Source of the DNA: a virus
DNA: 62,931 nucleotides
Virus record (IMG/VR): IMGVR_UViG_3300017782_000013
Span: 1-62,931 of that record
Strand: one strand, 5' to 3'
Part shown: positions 60,001 through 62,931 of the stretch, piece after piece
Position numbering within the stretch: the stretch's first letter is position 1
Layout: each line of letters begins with the position of its first letter
Made by a program: the position numbers and the translations under genes
The notes under the pieces: generated by a model
What the model saw: only the letters and a program-made list of their open reading frames with translations
What the model was told of the DNA's origin: nothing
The model's database searches: none

Positions 60001-62931
60001 AAAGAAAAACAAAAATTAGAAGCACAATTAGAGTCAAACATTTTTAGAAATACTGCTTTTGAAAATACTCATGAGCTTGTAGCTTATGCTATGTCAGACC
60101 CTCTATTTCAATCTTTCTTAAAAAATAAACAAATAATGAGGACTGATTTAGGCCCAATATTAGACCCAAAAACTGGGGAAAGACTGACTCAAGAAACTAG
60201 AGACAACGCACCTCCTTTTTATGAATCTCAGCGAAAGCAATTAGAAAAAGAAGGTATGGTAAACATTAGTTTATTTAAAAAACTTTTTGACGCAATATTT
60301 AGTATGTTGGGTTTAAGGTATACTTCAAAACTTGTTACTAAAAGAAGATTAGGAGACGACCCTGGCGGTGTATTTTATAGTCAAGACGCAATGTCTATAA
60401 TTTCAAATCAGTTTGAAATTTTGTTAGCAATAGAAGATAGTAAATTAGATAAAGTTGTTAAAGATGCAGAAGTAGAAGTGCCAGGTGCAATGGCATTAAA
60501 CCAAATAACTTTAGCTCAAGCTATGGCGAGTACACCTATAAGAATGTTTGGTTCTGACGGTAATGTAGTTAATTTAGGTGGTAAACAAAATCACCCAGCA
60601 CAGACACCGTATGGTATTTCTAAATTATTTGATAGGTTTTATGGCGACCAAAAAGAATCAACTATAAATAAATTTATACAAAAATTTGTAAACGATAGAG
60701 TATATGCTAAAGCTAAAGAAGAAGAAATTACAAACAATGGTGACGCTAAATTTGAAAATGAATTAGGAGATAATGGTTATAACTTAGTCTTTACAGCTTT
60801 AACTAATATGAATGGATTAGCTGAAGGAGATTATTTAAAAGATGTAAAAGGTTTGTCAGATGAAGTAGAATCTATATTAGAAGAAATAGTTGACTTAAAA
60901 GGTAGCGATTCAGAAACAGCTATGTCGCACATTAACAATGTCATGACTGCTCTGCATGATAAAGAAAGACGAGTTGTGAATAAAATGCTTTATTCTAAAC
61001 TAACTGAGACTAATGAAAAAAGAAGAGCAGAAATAATGGCAGAAATATATGATGGCGATACAGAAATAAGTAATGAAAGAATTGACCAACTAAGAGCAGA
61101 GTTAGAACAAATAATACAAAACGACCCAGAAGCTCAAAAATATGATTTTGATAATGACAGATACCAAGTGTCGCATTTAAAACCTTCTCAAAGAGACCAA
61201 ATATTAGACTTATATGAAAAAGATACAGAAATAAAAGAACAAATAGATAACATACGAGATGCGATAAAAAAACTTAATGGTACAAAAGAAACAGATGGGG
61301 TGACAATAAGTTTAAATAAAGCAGGTAATTATTGGTCAAAGCCTGTTGATAGAATTAAAAGACTATACGGTTTTGACAACTATGTACCATTAAAAGGGCT
61401 ACCACAAAACGAAGATAAAACCGATATGTTTAATTTTAGCTCAAGAAAAATATCTGGAGAACTTCAAGATAGAGTAACAGCTATGGAAGGTAGAACATCT
61501 GAGTCCGATAATGTTTTAACTAGAAGTTTTGTTGACGCTTCACAAGCTACACTAAGAAAACACAAAAATCCTGTTACTCTTGCAGTTCATAATTTAGTAG
61601 CCCAAAAAAAAGTTGAAGGAACTATCGAAAGAATATCTTTTAAACAAAGAGCAACAACAAAAGATTTTGACAAGTTTAAAAATCCAGAATACATATTTCA
61701 CTACGCAGAAAACGGAGATGTTTTATTAGTAAAAATAAAAGATAAAAATTTTAGAGAATCTGTTAGAAGAACATATAGAGAGACAAACCCATTACTAGAT
61801 ACTTTAAATGGCATGACCGCAAAGATGGGGCAGTTTCACACAAGGTATAATCCAAACTTCCCATTTTTAAACTATATAAGAGACTTACTAACAAACGCAT
61901 TTATTTTTGGAGCAGAGTACGGCCCTGGTGCCGCATTTAATATTATTAAAAAAATGACAATGGAGTCTGGCACTCACTTACATAAAACATTTACGTTTGC
62001 TCGTTTATATAATGGTGGAAAGGTTGAAGAAGCCTATAAGTATTTAGAAGATAGTGGCGACCCGTTTATGGTGAACTTAGCAGAATATATAAGAGGGGGT
62101 GGAAGAATTGCGTATCTTCAAGGTTTAACAACCGATAATAAAACTTCTCAATTTGAAGAGGCTTTGCCAACAGGTGGTGCTCTTGGAGAAACTGGAGTAA
62201 AACTATCTAAAGCAGGGCGAAAGTTAAGTAACGGTTTTGATATATGGATGGACACTTTTGAATTAACAGCTAGGTCGATTGCTTATTCAGAAGCTAAAAA
62301 ACAAATTCAAGCAGAAAACATTGAACAAGGTAGACCACCAATACCTCCAAAGATATTACAAGAAAGAGCCACAGCTTACGCAAAAAATTTAGCTAACTTT
62401 GAACAAACAGGAGAGTATGGAAAAGCCATAGGTGCATTTGCCATGTTCTTTAGACCATCTGCTACAGGTGCTTTACGTTCAGCCGAAGCAATTATGAAAG
62501 GCAAACATGGTGGTAAAATGGCATTGGTTCTATTAGGTGCTGGAGCATCTACTTATTTAATGTCATTAGCTGCAGCGGGAGAAGATGAACAAGGTAGAAA
62601 TACAGTTGCTAATGACGATATGACGAGGTGGACAAGATATTGGAGAATACATCTTGGAGACGACAAAGTTTTACAAATACCGTATGGATTCGGTAATGGC
62701 GGACTTCTAGCAGCAGGGGCACAATTAGCGGCTCTTCTATCAGGTAATCAAACAAATGCAAGTACAATATTTGAAAACGTAGCAAGGATTGCACAGGACT
62801 CGTATTTCCCAATACCTATTTCACAAATAAGTCCGTTTGAAAATCCTAGTGCTTTTTTAGCTGATACTATTACGCCTTCAATTGGTAAGCCTCTTGTTCA
62901 GTTTGGTATGAACGTAAGTGGGCTGGGGTAC
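57013..62931 (+). CDS. Giant polyvalent virion protein with zinc-peptidase motif, 5' part (1973 of about 2167 aa)
   Basis: Starts at ATG directly after the previous TAA and runs off the right end; continued at base 1. N-terminal quarter: hydrophobic Gly/Ala segments (about 45-70, 130-150, 370-395) and a Lys/Gly linker (KGKGKGTGKGTGKGN). Middle: zinc-peptidase motif HELIH at 849-853 (TILHELIHAATIK) and a downstream HELVAYAMSDPLFQ near 1020, a likely third-ligand segment. C-terminal third: a domain with FAMFFRPSATGALRSAEAIM near 1815-1835 and hydrophobic helices, like LPD38 of polyvalent phage proteins. Polyvalent proteins are packaged and injected to act early on the host. Assignment of LPD38 is by pattern only. 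Confidence 0.85.
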   Translation, partial: MSYNLKGYEFEDDVPEEEAIQYLKSMGISAGQSQEGADTSLFRDIGGSLVGGLGSLVELGGAGLGLATGSDPENILTKAGGGIRDFARDTIQSEGFRQQRDEVEQRLAELGDKELGKQISGTLGELFTNPYYLLNLGVEQAPQLLGGAGAGLAARGLIRSAAKKEFRDTKQIPSLTKEQKQKYDEILNTKKKKGDKVSPEKKAENYLNRVTQKSGVGKFDAGDIGNVAAARTGIGAAGALQGADVAKNTYDEIMGLPPETLSEYPEYLELINQGLSGEQAQKEIATRQARDSFVKAGLLSLGTASLLPNTLEKGLFRGFGDTGRLKGAGKGAFMEGLQETAEEGGGALITGFNVQDVDPTRDPYQGVGVAGTMGGTLGGFFGLGAGAIRGPQVEPKKPEEKKLEEPKQLGFTQKTAGENPGVLVGGVNPLSVDERREIANILKTPKLIKEYAEKNKLTEVQARQELKEQLSKGVTNVTAETKTNSTKDVGNDGLRTKPNVDVPTGGAETTTETKDAGRGKSGSVTGNVEGGTGGTKGVNNTLKGKKPFVPSPRQVLYQASRQKVLSQAEPTTDVEQNNDINNQEALLENDERAITEGDPTETKDKKDTGKKGKGKGTGKGTGKGNMMLAKGTPVITDQGIVNSTNGATSVAPAISKIETIRQKALRDTKNIAAKQNHKAAPITKKTDAEQDAEAKLEAENLKRERLAKQFDDRIEQKRRAGDSSEPDVLSSFQSSSKKTFQFKNDVRNEDENLNDIFDKAKGTEGFLNKLTNYIRNEEGNDKQADTLVQIRPFLKDVTIERLSDKSPKDVIKFMADNKAHGTIVYNSETGKSKIFLNSNSGMNATTILHELIHAATIKRISVAQRIKKNKKLEKSVGKNNTLLKSYEALQTTLSALRTYVKDQLIDPKTGRPTGKIKTDKNSTLITKLIAKVQTSVQNNAKLNEQIEAVNDDINSITKNVSERQLQELFAGEKTNKDLQKELELNEDQVKELQKLRKEKQKLEAQLESNIFRNTAFENTHELVAYAMSDPLFQSFLKNKQIMRTDLGPILDPKTGERLTQETRDNAPPFYESQRKQLEKEGMVNISLFKKLFDAIFSMLGLRYTSKLVTKRRLGDDPGGVFYSQDAMSIISNQFEILLAIEDSKLDKVVKDAEVEVPGAMALNQITLAQAMASTPIRMFGSDGNVVNLGGKQNHPAQTPYGISKLFDRFYGDQKESTINKFIQKFVNDRVYAKAKEEEITNNGDAKFENELGDNGYNLVFTALTNMNGLAEGDYLKDVKGLSDEVESILEEIVDLKGSDSETAMSHINNVMTALHDKERRVVNKMLYSKLTETNEKRRAEIMAEIYDGDTEISNERIDQLRAELEQIIQNDPEAQKYDFDNDRYQVSHLKPSQRDQILDLYEKDTEIKEQIDNIRDAIKKLNGTKETDGVTISLNKAGNYWSKPVDRIKRLYGFDNYVPLKGLPQNEDKTDMFNFSSRKISGELQDRVTAMEGRTSESDNVLTRSFVDASQATLRKHKNPVTLAVHNLVAQKKVEGTIERISFKQRATTKDFDKFKNPEYIFHYAENGDVLLVKIKDKNFRESVRRTYRETNPLLDTLNGMTAKMGQFHTRYNPNFPFLNYIRDLLTNAFIFGAEYGPGAAFNIIKKMTMESGTHLHKTFTFARLYNGGKVEEAYKYLEDSGDPFMVNLAEYIRGGGRIAYLQGLTTDNKTSQFEEALPTGGALGETGVKLSKAGRKLSNGFDIWMDTFELTARSIAYSEAKKQIQAENIEQGRPPIPPKILQERATAYAKNLANFEQTGEYGKAIGAFAMFFRPSATGALRSAEAIMKGKHGGKMALVLLGAGASTYLMSLAAAGEDEQGRNTVANDDMTRWTRYWRIHLGDDKVLQIPYGFGNGGLLAAGAQLAALLSGNQTNASTIFENVARIAQDSYFPIPISQISPFENPSAFLADTITPSIGKPLVQFGMNVSGLGY

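Noticed and set aside
1-62931. Temperate phage or prophage
   Set aside because: No integrase, excisionase, CI-like repressor/antirepressor pair or attachment-site duplication could be recognised; the single HTH protein is not enough.

Overview
This window looks like the complete genome of a lytic, tailed, podovirus-like phage of an AT-rich (probably marine) bacterium. The two ends share 7 bases (ggggtac). A reading frame that runs off the right end (from 57013) continues in the same frame at the left end and stops at 590-592. The contig is therefore almost certainly a circular or circularly permuted genome of about 62.92 kb, opened inside one giant gene. I see no integrase, repressor/excision module, phage RNA polymerase, tRNA gene or CRISPR array, so a lytic phage that uses host RNA polymerase is the simplest reading. 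The marine assignment is an inference from the gene set and base composition; the host is not determinable here.

The genome has two arms that diverge from a non-coding region at about 23.94-24.23 kb and converge at about 590, where the two stop codons overlap. The left arm (minus strand, 24.0 kb down to 0.6 kb) is early and replicative. It has three parts. (a) A short leader operon of unknown proteins at 22.6-23.9 kb, with strong terminators. (b) An 843-base non-coding block at 21.7-22.6 kb carrying an array of about ten 9-base iterons and hairpin repeats, followed by an unusual module at 15.0-21.7 kb: a DUF3150-like protein, a MoxR-type AAA+ ATPase, a metallopeptidase-like VWA protein, an unrecognised 726-residue protein and small ORFs. 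(c) The core replication genes at 0.6-14.9 kb: DNA methyltransferase, DUF3310 protein, VRR-NUC nuclease, family A DNA polymerase with 3'-5' exonuclease, class II (B12-dependent) ribonucleotide reductase, Cas4/RecB-like nuclease, HNH nuclease, SF2 helicase, a likely ssDNA-binding pair, an HTH protein and a primase-polymerase/helicase.

The right arm (plus strand, 24.2 kb to the end and across the junction) holds packaging and virion genes in a tight, often overlapping order: a probable small terminase, TerL, HNH, portal, GroES-like co-chaperonin, scaffold, capsid proteins with a terminator after the major capsid gene, head-tail adaptors, a long run of small tail/fibre proteins, a 1615-residue LamG-repeat protein, the lysis genes (holin-like membrane proteins and an M15 peptidase), an S74-chaperone tail fibre, a large tail protein, and internal/ejection proteins ending in a 2167-residue polyvalent protein with a zinc-peptidase motif.

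The most unusual parts are the MoxR/VWA module with its hairpin repeats, the iteron array just upstream of it, and several tiny translationally coupled genes that a simple ORF scan with a length cut-off would miss.
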